Source of the DNA: AP-15 sp963796155 | Lineage (GTDB): Bacteria > Pseudomonadota > Alphaproteobacteria > ATCC43930 > CGMCC-115725 | Assembly (NCBI GenBank): GCA_963796155.1 | Contig: CAWCKT010000001.1 | Span: 62,001 to 126,000 of the forward strand | Direction of reading: 5' to 3' | Length of the DNA: 64,000 nucleotides | Part shown: piece after piece, positions 1 through 7,600 of the stretch | Position numbering within the stretch: the stretch's first letter is position 1 | How the letters are laid out: each line of letters opens with the position of its first letter | Position numbers and translations under genes: made by a program | The notes under the pieces: model-generated | Seen by the model: the letters and a program-made list of their open reading frames with translations, nothing else | The model's database searches: none | Told to the model about the DNA's origin: nothing

Positions 1-141
1 CCCGGCTTGCAGCAGCGGCGGCATCTGCTCGGCCCACATGCCGCCGTCGGAAGCCAGCGAGTGGGTAATGCAGACCACCGGCCCTTCCTCCGGGCCGACG
101 AGATCGTAATAGAAACGGCGTCCGGCGAGCGGCAACAGCAT
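1..141 (-). CDS. Alpha/beta hydrolase, N-terminal part (cut by window edge)
   Basis: The first 47 codons of a minus-strand gene run off the left edge. The translation begins MLLPLAGRRFYYDLVGPEEG and continues into VVCITHSLASDGGMW. This resembles the first strands and the HS oxyanion loop region of alpha/beta hydrolases of the 3-oxoadipate enol-lactonase type. A GGAGG ribosome site lies six bases before the ATG. The nucleophile elbow and the rest of the catalytic triad lie outside the window, so the substrate cannot be inferred. Confidence 0.6.
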   Translation of the reverse strand, partial: MLLPLAGRRFYYDLVGPEEGPVVCITHSLASDGGMWAEQMPPLLQAG

Positions 142-175
142 GGCGGATCCTCCATATCCGATGGTACCGAACTTT

Positions 176-871
176 CTACGGGACCATAACCGGAAACCCG
201 GTAATGATCGGGTGAGCGAGGTAGAGGACGGCGTAGAGCAGCAAACCGGCGGTGATCCGCAAGAGGCCGATGTCGCGCCAGCGCAGGCCGGTCCGTCGGG
301 CGACGAGCGCCGCGAAGGGCAGGTTCGAGGTGACTTCGGCGAGGCGCGGCCAATTGCTGCCGAGGGCGAGCTGTTTCTTGCGGTCGATCAATACCGTACC
401 GCCCAGGGCCAGAACCGCGAGCGCGCCGAAAAATAATAGCGAGCTCAAATCGCCGTTGGCGATCACGTGGCTCGTCGCCCAGAGCCCGATCGCCCACAGC
501 ACCGGATGACGGGTTATGCGCAGGACGCCAGGGGCCGGATCGTCCGCCCGGGCGGATCGCTCCATTCCGACCGCCGTCGGATTGCGGGTCGTGTAGCCGG
601 CAACCAGGAGGATCGTGGCGAACGGCATGACCACCACCGGGACGAGCGCCGTCCATTCCTGCCTCGGCCACAAGGTGATCGTCGGTGCGCCCGCATAGGC
701 GGCCACGAACCAGGCAAAAATCACCAGTGACGTCAGCGAGTAGACGGCGAGAAAGCCGCGCTCGCCGAGCTGGTCGCGCAGCGATCCGCGCAGCCGGGTG
801 CTCGACAACAGGACATGGCTCCCGCAGAAGGCGACCCCGGCGATGACCAGCGAGAGAAGCGTTCTGGCCAT
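176..871 (-). CDS. NnrU family membrane protein
   Basis: A 231-residue integral membrane protein with about six hydrophobic segments. It carries the NnrU family signature RITRHPVLWAIGLWATSHV at about residues 118-136. NnrU proteins are linked by genetics to nitric-oxide and denitrification metabolism, and related proteins are isomerases of terpenoid metabolism, but the biochemical role here is unknown. It sits 12 bases downstream of the DUF167 gene and is probably co-transcribed with the yggT and DUF167 genes. The assignment rests on the HPVLW motif and the membrane pattern. Confidence 0.8.
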   Translation of the reverse strand: MARTLLSLVIAGVAFCGSHVLLSSTRLRGSLRDQLGERGFLAVYSLTSLVIFAWFVAAYAGAPTITLWPRQEWTALVPVVVMPFATILLVAGYTTRNPTAVGMERSARADDPAPGVLRITRHPVLWAIGLWATSHVIANGDLSSLLFFGALAVLALGGTVLIDRKKQLALGSNWPRLAEVTSNLPFAALVARRTGLRWRDIGLLRITAGLLLYAVLYLAHPIITGFPVMVP

Positions 872-883
872 CGGACGGCCGTC

Positions 884-1213
884 TCACGAGCCGGGCAGGC
901 CGGCGATCGCGTCGGAGAGCTTCGCCAGGAGCTGGTGCGCATCGCCGGTCACGCGCACGGTCTTGTTCCTGCTCGTGGCGCCGGCCACGATCGCGAGGTC
1001 GCGCCGCGGCAGGCGCCAGGCCCGCGCGAGGAGCTGCAACAGCGCCTCGTTGGCGCGCCCGTCCTGGGCCGGCGCGGTGACCGAGGCTTTGAGCGCGCGC
1101 CCGCCTTCGGCCACGGCGGCGACGCCGAGCAGACGGTCGGACCGTGCGCGCGGCGACAAGCGGATCGTCACGCGCAGGCCGTCGCGCGCCGGGGTGATCG
1201 GGCTGTCAGGCAA
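884..1213 (-). CDS. DUF167 (YggU-like) family protein
   Basis: A 109-residue soluble protein with the DUF167 core: RVTIRLSPRARSDRL, KASVTAPAQDGRANEALLQL and SRNKTVRV. The PAxDGxAN motif is diagnostic of the family. The function of the family is unknown; its members are small alpha/beta proteins usually coded next to yggT. The gene overlaps the 3' end of yggT by 8 bases, the usual alphaproteobacterial arrangement, and is probably translated from the same mRNA. Confidence 0.85.
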   Translation of the reverse strand: MPDSPITPARDGLRVTIRLSPRARSDRLLGVAAVAEGGRALKASVTAPAQDGRANEALLQLLARAWRLPRRDLAIVAGATSRNKTVRVTGDAHQLLAKLSDAIAGLPGS

Positions 1214-1484
1214 GGTATTCGAACATCAGGTTGCGGACGAAAACCAGCAGCAGGATCAGGATCACCGGCGAGATGTCGATCCCACCCAGATTGGGGAGGA
1301 AGGATCGGATCGGGCGCAGCAGCGGCTCGGTCAGCCGCCACAGCATGTCACCCACCATCGCGACGGCGCGATTGTGCCGGTTGACGATGCCGAAGGCGAC
1401 GAGCCAGCTCATCACGGCCTGGGCGATCAGCAGCCAGATGTAAATCGTTATGACCGTGTCGACGAGGCGTAGGAAGGAGTACAT
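1206..1484 (-). CDS. YggT family membrane protein
   Basis: A 92-residue protein with two hydrophobic segments, at about residues 5-30 and 68-90. They flank the conserved stretch RLTEPLLRPIRSFLPNLGGI, the hallmark of YggT (YlmG-like) proteins. YlmG relatives are associated with envelope, division or plastid nucleoid functions, but no activity is established. It is first in a minus-strand group with DUF167 and NnrU genes. The promoter region is shared back to back with the tRNA-Ala promoter. Confidence 0.85.
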   Translation of the reverse strand: MYSFLRLVDTVITIYIWLLIAQAVMSWLVAFGIVNRHNRAVAMVGDMLWRLTEPLLRPIRSFLPNLGGIDISPVILILLLVFVRNLMFEYLA

Positions 1485-1605
1485 CAGTCCGGGACCCCGG
1501 CGGCGAGTGGCGCGAGGACCGTAGCCTCACCGACGGGGGTCCGCAAGTTGCGCAGAACGCGAATGACACTCGCGCGGCGCGGGAGGCGCTCGCCGGGGGC
1601 TGCGC

Positions 1606-1634
1606 TTGACAGCGGGCGGCTCGATTACCATAGT
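1606..1634 (+). promoter_or_regulatory. Sigma-70 type promoter of tRNA-Ala
   Basis: A perfect TTGACA -35 box is followed after exactly 17 bases by CATAGT as the -10 box. The start of transcription would fall about 30 bases before the mature tRNA. The leader contains two copies of GCTCGAG. The position relative to the tRNA makes this convincing. Confidence 0.7.
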
Positions 1635-1671
1635 CCGCGGCGCTCGAGCACGCGCGCTCGAGCTGCGCGAT

Positions 1672-1747
<76 letters not shown>

Positions 1748-1793
1748 GACCCCGTGCATCCGATCAGGTTACGACCGTATTCTCTCCCCGTTC

Positions 1794-2420
1794 TCAGCTG
1801 AGGGCGACGGCGAAACCGCGCGAGACCCCGGGACGCGCCATCATCGTCTCGTACCAGCGCTTTACGTTGGGGAAGTCCGCCAGATCGACCTGATGGCGCT
1901 CGTGTCGCCAAGCCCAGCCGAGGATCGCGAAATCGGCGATCGAAATGTCGCCGCCGGCGAACTCGACATCGGCGAGCCGGCGATCGAGCACGCCGTAGAG
2001 CCGGCGCGTCTCCTTCGAGTATCGCTCGAGGCCATAGCGGCGGTCCTGCTCGTTGGCCACTTGCAAGAAATGATGCACCTGTCCGGGCATCGGGCCGAAG
2101 CCGCCCATCTGCCACATCAGCCACTCCAGTACCGGCACCTGGCGGCGCAGGTCGGCGGGCCAGAATTTGCCGGTCTTCTCGCCGAGGTAGATCAGGATCG
2201 CGCCGGATTCGAAGATGCTGATCGGCGCCCCGCCCGGGCCTTCGGAGTCGATAATCGCCGGGATCTTGCTGTTCGGGCTGATTTTGACGAAGGCCGGAGC
2301 GAATTGCTCGCCCTTCCCGATGTTCACCGTCTTCACCTTGTAGGGCAGGCCCATCTCTTCGAGAGCGACGCTGATCTTGCGGCCGTTCGGGGTATTCCAG
2401 GTGTGGAGTTCGATGGTCAT
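1794..2420 (-). CDS. Glutathione S-transferase, YfcG/YghU (Nu) like
   Basis: A 208-residue protein with an N-terminal thioredoxin-like domain (about residues 1-85) and a helical C-terminal domain. The start ELHTWNTPNGRKISVALEE matches the Nu-class enzymes, where the TPN segment binds the glutathione disulfide. The cis-Pro segment NSKIPAII and the SIFESGAILIYLGEKTG segment of the glutathione site are present. Expected role: glutathione-dependent disulfide-bond reductase or transferase in the cytosol. It stands alone between the tRNA and the murD group. Confidence 0.88.
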   Translation of the reverse strand: MTIELHTWNTPNGRKISVALEEMGLPYKVKTVNIGKGEQFAPAFVKISPNSKIPAIIDSEGPGGAPISIFESGAILIYLGEKTGKFWPADLRRQVPVLEWLMWQMGGFGPMPGQVHHFLQVANEQDRRYGLERYSKETRRLYGVLDRRLADVEFAGGDISIADFAILGWAWRHERHQVDLADFPNVKRWYETMMARPGVSRGFAVALS

Positions 2421-2493
2421 CGGGTTGCGCCTTTGCTGTTGTCCGGCTCGTGCACCAACGGGCAGACCAGGATTACCGTCGACGCGAGAGGTT

Positions 2494-2823
2494 TCAAGGT
2501 CGAACGCAATCGAAATACGCGACGTTCTTCTCGGTCCCGATCTCGTGGAACCGCGGCACCCGCTCGAACGCGGCGCAGTGCTTCTTCGCTACGGCAGTCG
2601 CGCTCTCCATGTCGCCGCCATAGATGACGGCGACGGAGTTCGCATCGCCTTCGAGCACGAACGGCTTACCGGTGCAGCCGATACCCAAGCCGCCCATGAA
2701 GACGGCGAGGAGCAGCCGTCGTGCCGTCGTGGCCGTGGTCGGCCCTGGAGGGTGGCGCGACCCAGCGTCGATTCGCGCTCTCGGCGCCGAAAATCCTGCG
2801 GGGAATGGTTGTACCCGGCTCAA
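2494..2823 (-). CDS. Small putative lipoprotein, unknown function
   Basis: I do not recognise a family. The open frame ends in a compact domain with two Cys residues (AKKHCAAFERVPRF and AYFDCVRP), a pattern seen in many small secreted alphaproteobacterial proteins. It is preceded by ARRLLLAVFMGGLGIGC, which looks like a lipoprotein signal with lipobox LGIGC. The only upstream start in frame is a TTG that overlaps the murD stop, giving an unusually long N-terminus, so the true start is uncertain. It follows murD directly on the same strand and could be the last gene of that operon. Confidence 0.45.
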   Translation of the reverse strand: MSRVQPFPAGFSAPRARIDAGSRHPPGPTTATTARRLLLAVFMGGLGIGCTGKPFVLEGDANSVAVIYGGDMESATAVAKKHCAAFERVPRFHEIGTEKNVAYFDCVRP

Positions 2824-4166
2824 ACCGCCGCCAGCCCTGCCTTGACAGCGAAATCGCGCCCGCGTTCGATGTAGTCGCGATAATACCCGTAACTCGGCGC
2901 GGCCGGCGACAGCAGGACCACGCCGCCCGGTGGCGTAACCCGCCTTGCGTACGAGACCGCATCCGCCATCGACCGGGCCAGGTGGATTGGACAGGCGCGA
3001 GCGCCCCGCGAGCGCAACGCCGCCCGCGTCTCGGCAAAAATCCGCTTTCCGCTGTCGCCGAGGCAGACGGCCGCCTGGGCTGCGCCGGAGGAAAGCGCCG
3101 CCAGGAGCTTGCCGTAATCGACCCCGCGATCGTAGCCGCCGAGGATCACGGTGATGTCACGACCGGCATAGACCTCCAGTGCCGCTATCGTCGATTCCGG
3201 TATCGTAGAGATGCTGTCGTCGACAAAAAGCACATCGCCAGTCTCGCCGAGCTCTTGCTGGCGGTGGGGCAGCCCGCGAAAGTCGGCGGTCACCTCGAGC
3301 GCCGACGCGAGGTCGATATCGAGCGTTTTCGCCACCGCGAGCGCGGCGCACAGATTGGATCGGTTGTGCGCTCGGGCGAGGTACGGATTGCGCACGCGAC
3401 CGATCCGATCCCGACCATCGAATATCGCAGTGTCGTTGGAGTGAATTCCGCTCTCGTCGTTGAACAGGCATTGCCCACCCGGCGACCCGGCGATCAGCGG
3501 GGCGACCACGTCGCTCGCGGCGCGGTTGACAATGCGGCACCTGCTGCGGCTCAGCAGATTGACCTTGTCGCGAATGTAGCGCTCGACGCTCAGATGCCAA
3601 TCGGTGTGCTCCGGGTAGAGCGACGTCAGCACCCCCAGATCGCAAACACCGTCGAAATCCGCGGCTTGATAGCTCGATACCTCTATGACCGCGTAATCGG
3701 CATTGGCGATCTCGGTGATCGCGACCCCGATGTTTCCGGCGAGGGCGACCTGCCGGCCGAGCCGGGTCAAGATGTGCGCGATCAGCGACGCCGTCGTGCT
3801 CTTGCCCTTTGTCCCGGTGACCGCGATCGTCGTGATCTCGGGCTCCTCGGCGAACCACAGGTTCAGCAGCGAGGTTATTTGCACGCCGCTCTCGCGCGCA
3901 ATCTGGACCTCCTTGCGATAAAGACTGACGCCGGGTGATTTGACCAACACGTCGATCTCACCGAGCGCGCCGGCGATCCGCTCCGCGCCAAAGGCGCAGG
4001 TGACATTCTCGCCATACCCCTCCGGGATGCCGGCGTCGGCGGCATCATCCAACAGCACCAGCGGCAATCTCGGGTGATGCTTTCGCAGAAACCCGATCGC
4101 CGCTCGCCCTTCGCGGCCGAGCCCCCAGATTGCGACGCGTCGCGCGCCGAGGTCAGCTACACGCAT
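2820..4166 (-). CDS. murD2: MurD2-type UDP-N-acetylmuramoyl-L-alanine--L-glutamate ligase
   Basis: A 448-residue Mur ligase. The N-terminal Rossmann-like part starts RRVAIWGLGREGRAAIGFL. The ATP loop GTKGKST is at residues 118-124, followed by EVSSYQAADF near 162-171 and a C-terminal domain with LGGYDRG. MurD normally joins D-Glu to UDP-MurNAc-L-Ala in the cytosol. Here the motif LYPEHTDWH (183-191) differs from the usual MurD sequence, and the gene directly follows murL with a 14-base overlap. That pairing is the known arrangement of MurD2, which uses L-Glu. The ATG at 4166 is chosen because it puts the glycine-rich loop near residue 15; an upstream in-frame ATG would add 41 unrelated residues. 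It is the only murD in the window, since the dcw cluster lacks one. Substrate preference is inferred, not shown. Confidence 0.85.
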   Translation of the reverse strand: MRVADLGARRVAIWGLGREGRAAIGFLRKHHPRLPLVLLDDAADAGIPEGYGENVTCAFGAERIAGALGEIDVLVKSPGVSLYRKEVQIARESGVQITSLLNLWFAEEPEITTIAVTGTKGKSTTASLIAHILTRLGRQVALAGNIGVAITEIANADYAVIEVSSYQAADFDGVCDLGVLTSLYPEHTDWHLSVERYIRDKVNLLSRSRCRIVNRAASDVVAPLIAGSPGGQCLFNDESGIHSNDTAIFDGRDRIGRVRNPYLARAHNRSNLCAALAVAKTLDIDLASALEVTADFRGLPHRQQELGETGDVLFVDDSISTIPESTIAALEVYAGRDITVILGGYDRGVDYGKLLAALSSGAAQAAVCLGDSGKRIFAETRAALRSRGARACPIHLARSMADAVSYARRVTPPGGVVLLSPAAPSYGYYRDYIERGRDFAVKAGLAAV

Positions 4167-5481
4167 CGAGCATGCCCATGTAGGAATCAGGAACCCGGTG
4201 CGGGTGCCTGACCTCGAACAGCGCCCGATATTCGGCAGGGTCTCGTTGTCGCAGCTCCATGGCGTCCTGCAGCTGACGTACCACGGCATCCCCGCGCCAG
4301 TCCGGATGATCCCCGAGGTAACCCATCACCGCCGCGCTCTCGGCGACTTCGCCGACGCATTCGAAGGGCTTGTGTTCCTGCAAGCCGCACAACTGGGCAA
4401 ACCCGTCCCGCTGGGTTTGTTCATCGAGAAGATTGCGGCCGAAGATCCCGATCAGCTCGGCTTTCGCGACGAACGGAGAGAGTGCCAGGAACACGAACCG
4501 GCATTTCGGGCATTCGCAGCACCATCCCCGGCCGCGGGTCGCGGGCGATTGGCGGAAGGCCGTATTGCAGCTGCCGAAAATACGGAAATACTCCCTATAT
4601 TTCGAGAAGCGGCGGGCGATCTCGATCTCCGACAGCGGCCGCAGCAGCGAAAAGTAAGCTATGCTCGGCGAAATGTAATTTCGTATGTATTCGGAGAAAG
4701 CCGCTTCGAACTCCAAGGATTTGCTGAACTGATGGTTGACCTCGACATTGTCGATCAGCAGGTTCGGCGCGCTGGCGGAATGTTCGTTCGACATGACGAC
4801 CGCATCACAACCGGACATCACCGCGCCGGCGAGCGCGATGGCGCTGACGATCCCGGTAATCGGAACGTGGCCATTGAGGGCGCCTGCCTCATTGAGGGCG
4901 AAGAGCGCGCTGTCCAGCCGGCGAGCAACACTGATGTGCGGCAGCCCGGCGGCGGCGATACAGGCGCGGATCGGCTCGGCATTGCCCAAGGAGAATAGAA
5001 TCAGGGGTTCGCCGCTGCGTTTGAGACATTCGAGGGTGACGATCGAGTCTTTCCCGCCGCCGACCGGCACGCAGGTTCGTCGTGGTAGGTCGAGCGCGAT
5101 CGGTCTGGGTGGTCTGCTGGGCGTACTGCGAACCTCAAAATGGCCGCGCAGCGAGATCCGGTTCCTGAAGGCGAACTCCGCAAGACCTTTTTCATAAAAC
5201 TTTCCGAGGAATTCCGCGGTCGGCCGGTCCATCGGAAAGGCCTCGCAAATCAGTGTCTTTGGAATAAACGCCTTGTAATAGCTCACCCCGGACATCAGAA
5301 AAATCAGCCGGAAGATGCGGTCGAGAACCTCGCTCGCCGACTGCGCAAGTTGAATGGGCACGAAATCGAAAATCAGCTTTTCTTCAAATCGCGGGCCGCT
5401 GCCGAACCGATAACGCAGCGACAGGGTCGAGACTGCGGGGTCGTAGTGATAATTTTCGAATATGAACTCCTTATATAGCAT
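4153..5481 (-). CDS. murL: MurL: UDP-MurNAc-L-Ala-L-Glu epimerase
   Basis: A 442-residue protein matching MurL in length, motifs and neighbour. MurL epimerises the glutamyl residue of UDP-MurNAc-L-Ala-L-Glu to D-Glu in an ATP-dependent reaction, so no free D-Glu or MurI racemase is needed for the wall precursor. Visible motifs are VPVGGGKDSIVTLE (GGGKDS at 141-146, PP-loop-like nucleotide site), SNEHSAS at 231-237, and a cysteine cluster WCCECPKC at 320-327. The start codon overlaps the D-glutamate cyclase stop by 11 bases and the stop overlaps murD by 14 bases, so the genes are almost certainly translationally coupled. Recognition is from memory of the Xanthomonas system; no alignment was run. 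Confidence 0.82.
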   Translation of the reverse strand: MLYKEFIFENYHYDPAVSTLSLRYRFGSGPRFEEKLIFDFVPIQLAQSASEVLDRIFRLIFLMSGVSYYKAFIPKTLICEAFPMDRPTAEFLGKFYEKGLAEFAFRNRISLRGHFEVRSTPSRPPRPIALDLPRRTCVPVGGGKDSIVTLECLKRSGEPLILFSLGNAEPIRACIAAAGLPHISVARRLDSALFALNEAGALNGHVPITGIVSAIALAGAVMSGCDAVVMSNEHSASAPNLLIDNVEVNHQFSKSLEFEAAFSEYIRNYISPSIAYFSLLRPLSEIEIARRFSKYREYFRIFGSCNTAFRQSPATRGRGWCCECPKCRFVFLALSPFVAKAELIGIFGRNLLDEQTQRDGFAQLCGLQEHKPFECVGEVAESAAVMGYLGDHPDWRGDAVVRQLQDAMELRQRDPAEYRALFEVRHPHRVPDSYMGMLDACS

Positions 5482-6391
5482 GCCCTCGCTCGACCAAGGT
5501 GCGGATCATTCGTAATACGCGGTGGTGGGTAGCGATATCGAGATTGTCCACGGTCATCGTTTGCAATAGCGATACGCCGTCGACCGCCGGCCCGTCCTCG
5601 ACGGTCGCCTCGAGCACCGCGCGGTCAAGGGTCTCCTCGAGGCAAGTGAGCAATGCCGCCCGCCAATCCTGGCGAAGCGCGGCGAGCGCGCCGATCAGCG
5701 CGTAGGCCCCCCAATTCGAGACGCCCGCCACGATCAGATGCCGTGCCGCGGTGACGCATGCGATCGTCTCGCCGTGCGCGACATGGCGGGCGATCAACGA
5801 GCGAGATAGCGCACCCATCCCGATCTCGTTGCCGCCGTCGCCGATCGCAATCGTTTCCCACGGCCCGGCGACGAAGAGATCGTCGAGCGGTGCGGTGTAC
5901 GAACCGATGTCCTGACCGCGCATATTGCGCGGCGCGCCGTCGGCACTGCGCCCGCAGCGCTCGATCGAAATTGCGTGGGTGATGCCGGCGGCGCGCCATG
6001 CTTCGATCAGCGGGCCGAGTGCCGCGCCGATGGCGACGGCGTCGATCGGCACCCCCGGGACACCGGCTCCCGCGAGGGAGGCTGCGCAGGCGCTGCGGCA
6101 CGGTTCGTCCGTCGCGAACCGGCACGGGATACCGACCGCTTCTAGCCCCTTTGCGAGCAGGGCGGCACCCACCGGCCCGTCGGTTTCCGCCGCCGGCGGA
6201 GAGCCCTGCGGGACATAGAAGCCGGTGATCAACCCCGCTCTGGCGCCCCGCGCCGCCGCCAACGCCGAGGCGGCGCCCCACAGCCCGCCGCGAGCGGCAT
6301 CGAAAAGCCCGCTGATATTGCGCCCGACATCCACATGGATCAGCCGCTCGATCCGGTCGACGAGCGCGCGCGGGTCGGGCCGCCCGGTCAT
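5471..6391 (-). CDS. DUF4392 protein, D-glutamate cyclase type
   Basis: A 306-residue protein of the DUF4392 family, the catalytic C-terminal domain of vertebrate D-glutamate cyclase (DGLUCY), which turns D-Glu into 5-oxo-D-proline. Conserved segments seen are ITGFYVPQGSPPAAETDGP (about 55-73), SIERCGRSADGAPRNMRGQD (about 142-161), IGDGGNEIGMG (near 185-195) and VSNWGAYAL (near 225-233). The acidic and glycine-rich loops are those expected around the metal and substrate site. It lies 13 bases after the DUF1445 gene and overlaps murL. D-Glu as substrate is an inference from the family and from the peptidoglycan neighbours. Confidence 0.8.
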   Translation of the reverse strand: MTGRPDPRALVDRIERLIHVDVGRNISGLFDAARGGLWGAASALAAARGARAGLITGFYVPQGSPPAAETDGPVGAALLAKGLEAVGIPCRFATDEPCRSACAASLAGAGVPGVPIDAVAIGAALGPLIEAWRAAGITHAISIERCGRSADGAPRNMRGQDIGSYTAPLDDLFVAGPWETIAIGDGGNEIGMGALSRSLIARHVAHGETIACVTAARHLIVAGVSNWGAYALIGALAALRQDWRAALLTCLEETLDRAVLEATVEDGPAVDGVSLLQTMTVDNLDIATHHRVLRMIRTLVERGHAI

Positions 6392-6404
6392 CGGCGTTGA
6401 TCGC

Positions 6405-7205
6405 TTAGAGGCTCGCCAGCCTGGTATTGAGCAGATCGGTGATCAGCATGCATCCCGGCGCATGGGTAACGCAGAAATCGGGCCTGACCTCGGCGATCAC
6501 CGCTTGCGGCGTGACCCCGCACGCCCAGAACACCGGCAATTCGTCGCTCTCGACCGGAACCGCATCGCCATAATCGGGCTTCGCCAGATCCCTGATGCCG
6601 ATCGTCTCCGGTAACCCGACATGGACCGGCGCGCCGTGCACCGAGGGGAAGCGCGAGGTGATCTGGATCGCACGGATCGCATCCCTTGGCTTTAGCGGCC
6701 GCATCGAGACGACAAGCGGACCGGCAAATGGTCCGGCCGGCGCACATCGGATGTTGGTCCGGTACATCGGGACATTCGATCCGCAGGTCATGTGACGCAA
6801 CTCGATCCCGTCTTCGACCAGGGCTTGTTCGAACGAAAACGAGCAGCCGAGGGCAAAGCTCACCAGATCGTCGCGCCAGACCTGAAAGAGGTCGAGCGGC
6901 TCCTCGACCAGTTCGCCGCGCCGCCACACGCGATAGCGCGGCAGATCGCTGCGGATATCGAGATCGGCACCCAAGCCCGGCAGGCGCGGGTCGCCGGGCT
7001 CGGAGACCGCGAGCACCGGACAGGGCTTCGGGTTCGCCTGCGTAAAGCGCAGGAAATCATGAGCTAACGCCCTTGGCAGAATCACGAGGTTGGCCTGGAC
7101 GTTGCCGGGCGCCAACCCGGCCGTCGTGCCGCAGAAGTCGCCAGACCGAATCCGCAAACGCTCGTGCGCACCAGCCGCAACGCCTCGCTCTACAGCCTCG
7201 TTCAT
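6405..7205 (-). CDS. DUF1445 (YcsI-like, putative hydro-lyase) protein
   Basis: A 266-residue protein of the DUF1445 family. Its clear signature is LVSFALGCSFSFEQAL followed by HMTCGSNVPMYRTNIRC and PLVVSMRP. In vertebrate DGLUCY a DUF1445-type domain precedes the DUF4392 domain; here the two are separate adjacent genes in the same order. The role of this domain in D-glutamate cyclase is not settled. The ATG at 7205 is preferred: AAGGTGG lies just upstream and the family starts near this point. A TAAAAT -10-like sequence lies at 7232-7237 on the minus strand, so this is probably the first gene of the DUF1445-DUF4392-murL-murD operon. Confidence 0.85.
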   Translation of the reverse strand: MNEAVERGVAAGAHERLRIRSGDFCGTTAGLAPGNVQANLVILPRALAHDFLRFTQANPKPCPVLAVSEPGDPRLPGLGADLDIRSDLPRYRVWRRGELVEEPLDLFQVWRDDLVSFALGCSFSFEQALVEDGIELRHMTCGSNVPMYRTNIRCAPAGPFAGPLVVSMRPLKPRDAIRAIQITSRFPSVHGAPVHVGLPETIGIRDLAKPDYGDAVPVESDELPVFWACGVTPQAVIAEVRPDFCVTHAPGCMLITDLLNTRLASL

Positions 7206-7272
7206 CACACCATCCACCTTCTCGACACGATATTTTACCACAGCGCCCGAGGCGGCGTAGGGAGATCCATTC

Positions 7273-7596
7273 TTGAGCGTCCTCTATCTCGCTGCAGCGA
7301 TCGTCTTGGAGATCTGCGGGACGGTCTCGCTGAAGCTCTCCGAGGGGTTTACTCGCATCGGCCCGGCGGGTGCCGTCGTCGTCTGCTACGCGGCGAGCTT
7401 TGCGCTGTTGTCGCTCGCGTTGCGCGGGATCGATCTCTCGATCGCCTACGCCGTCTGGTCCGGTGTCGGCACGGCGATCGTGGCGGCGATCGGGATCCTG
7501 TGGTTCGGCGAGCCCGCGGGAGCCTGGAAGCTCTTGTCCTTGGCGCTGATCGTTTTGGGTGTCGCCGGCCTCCACCTGTCCGGGCGAGCCTCGTGA
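7273..7596 (+). CDS. Small multidrug resistance (SMR/EmrE-SugE) transporter
   Basis: A 107-residue, four-helix inner-membrane protein starting with TTG. The essential helix-1 glutamate is in AIVLEICGTVSLKLSEGF (about residue 13), and the family segment IAYAVWSGVGTA is in helix 3. SMR proteins are dimeric proton-coupled exporters of cationic compounds or guanidinium; the sequence alone does not decide between the two. It is divergently oriented from the D-glutamate operon and convergent with glucokinase, whose stop lies only 4 bases away. Confidence 0.88.
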   Translation: MSVLYLAAAIVLEICGTVSLKLSEGFTRIGPAGAVVVCYAASFALLSLALRGIDLSIAYAVWSGVGTAIVAAIGILWFGEPAGAWKLLSLALIVLGVAGLHLSGRAS

Positions 7597-7600
7597 CCGT

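Noticed and set aside
4167..4289. Longer MurD starting upstream inside murL
   Set aside because: The extra 41 residues are out-of-frame murL sequence; the ATG at 4166 gives the normal N-terminus.
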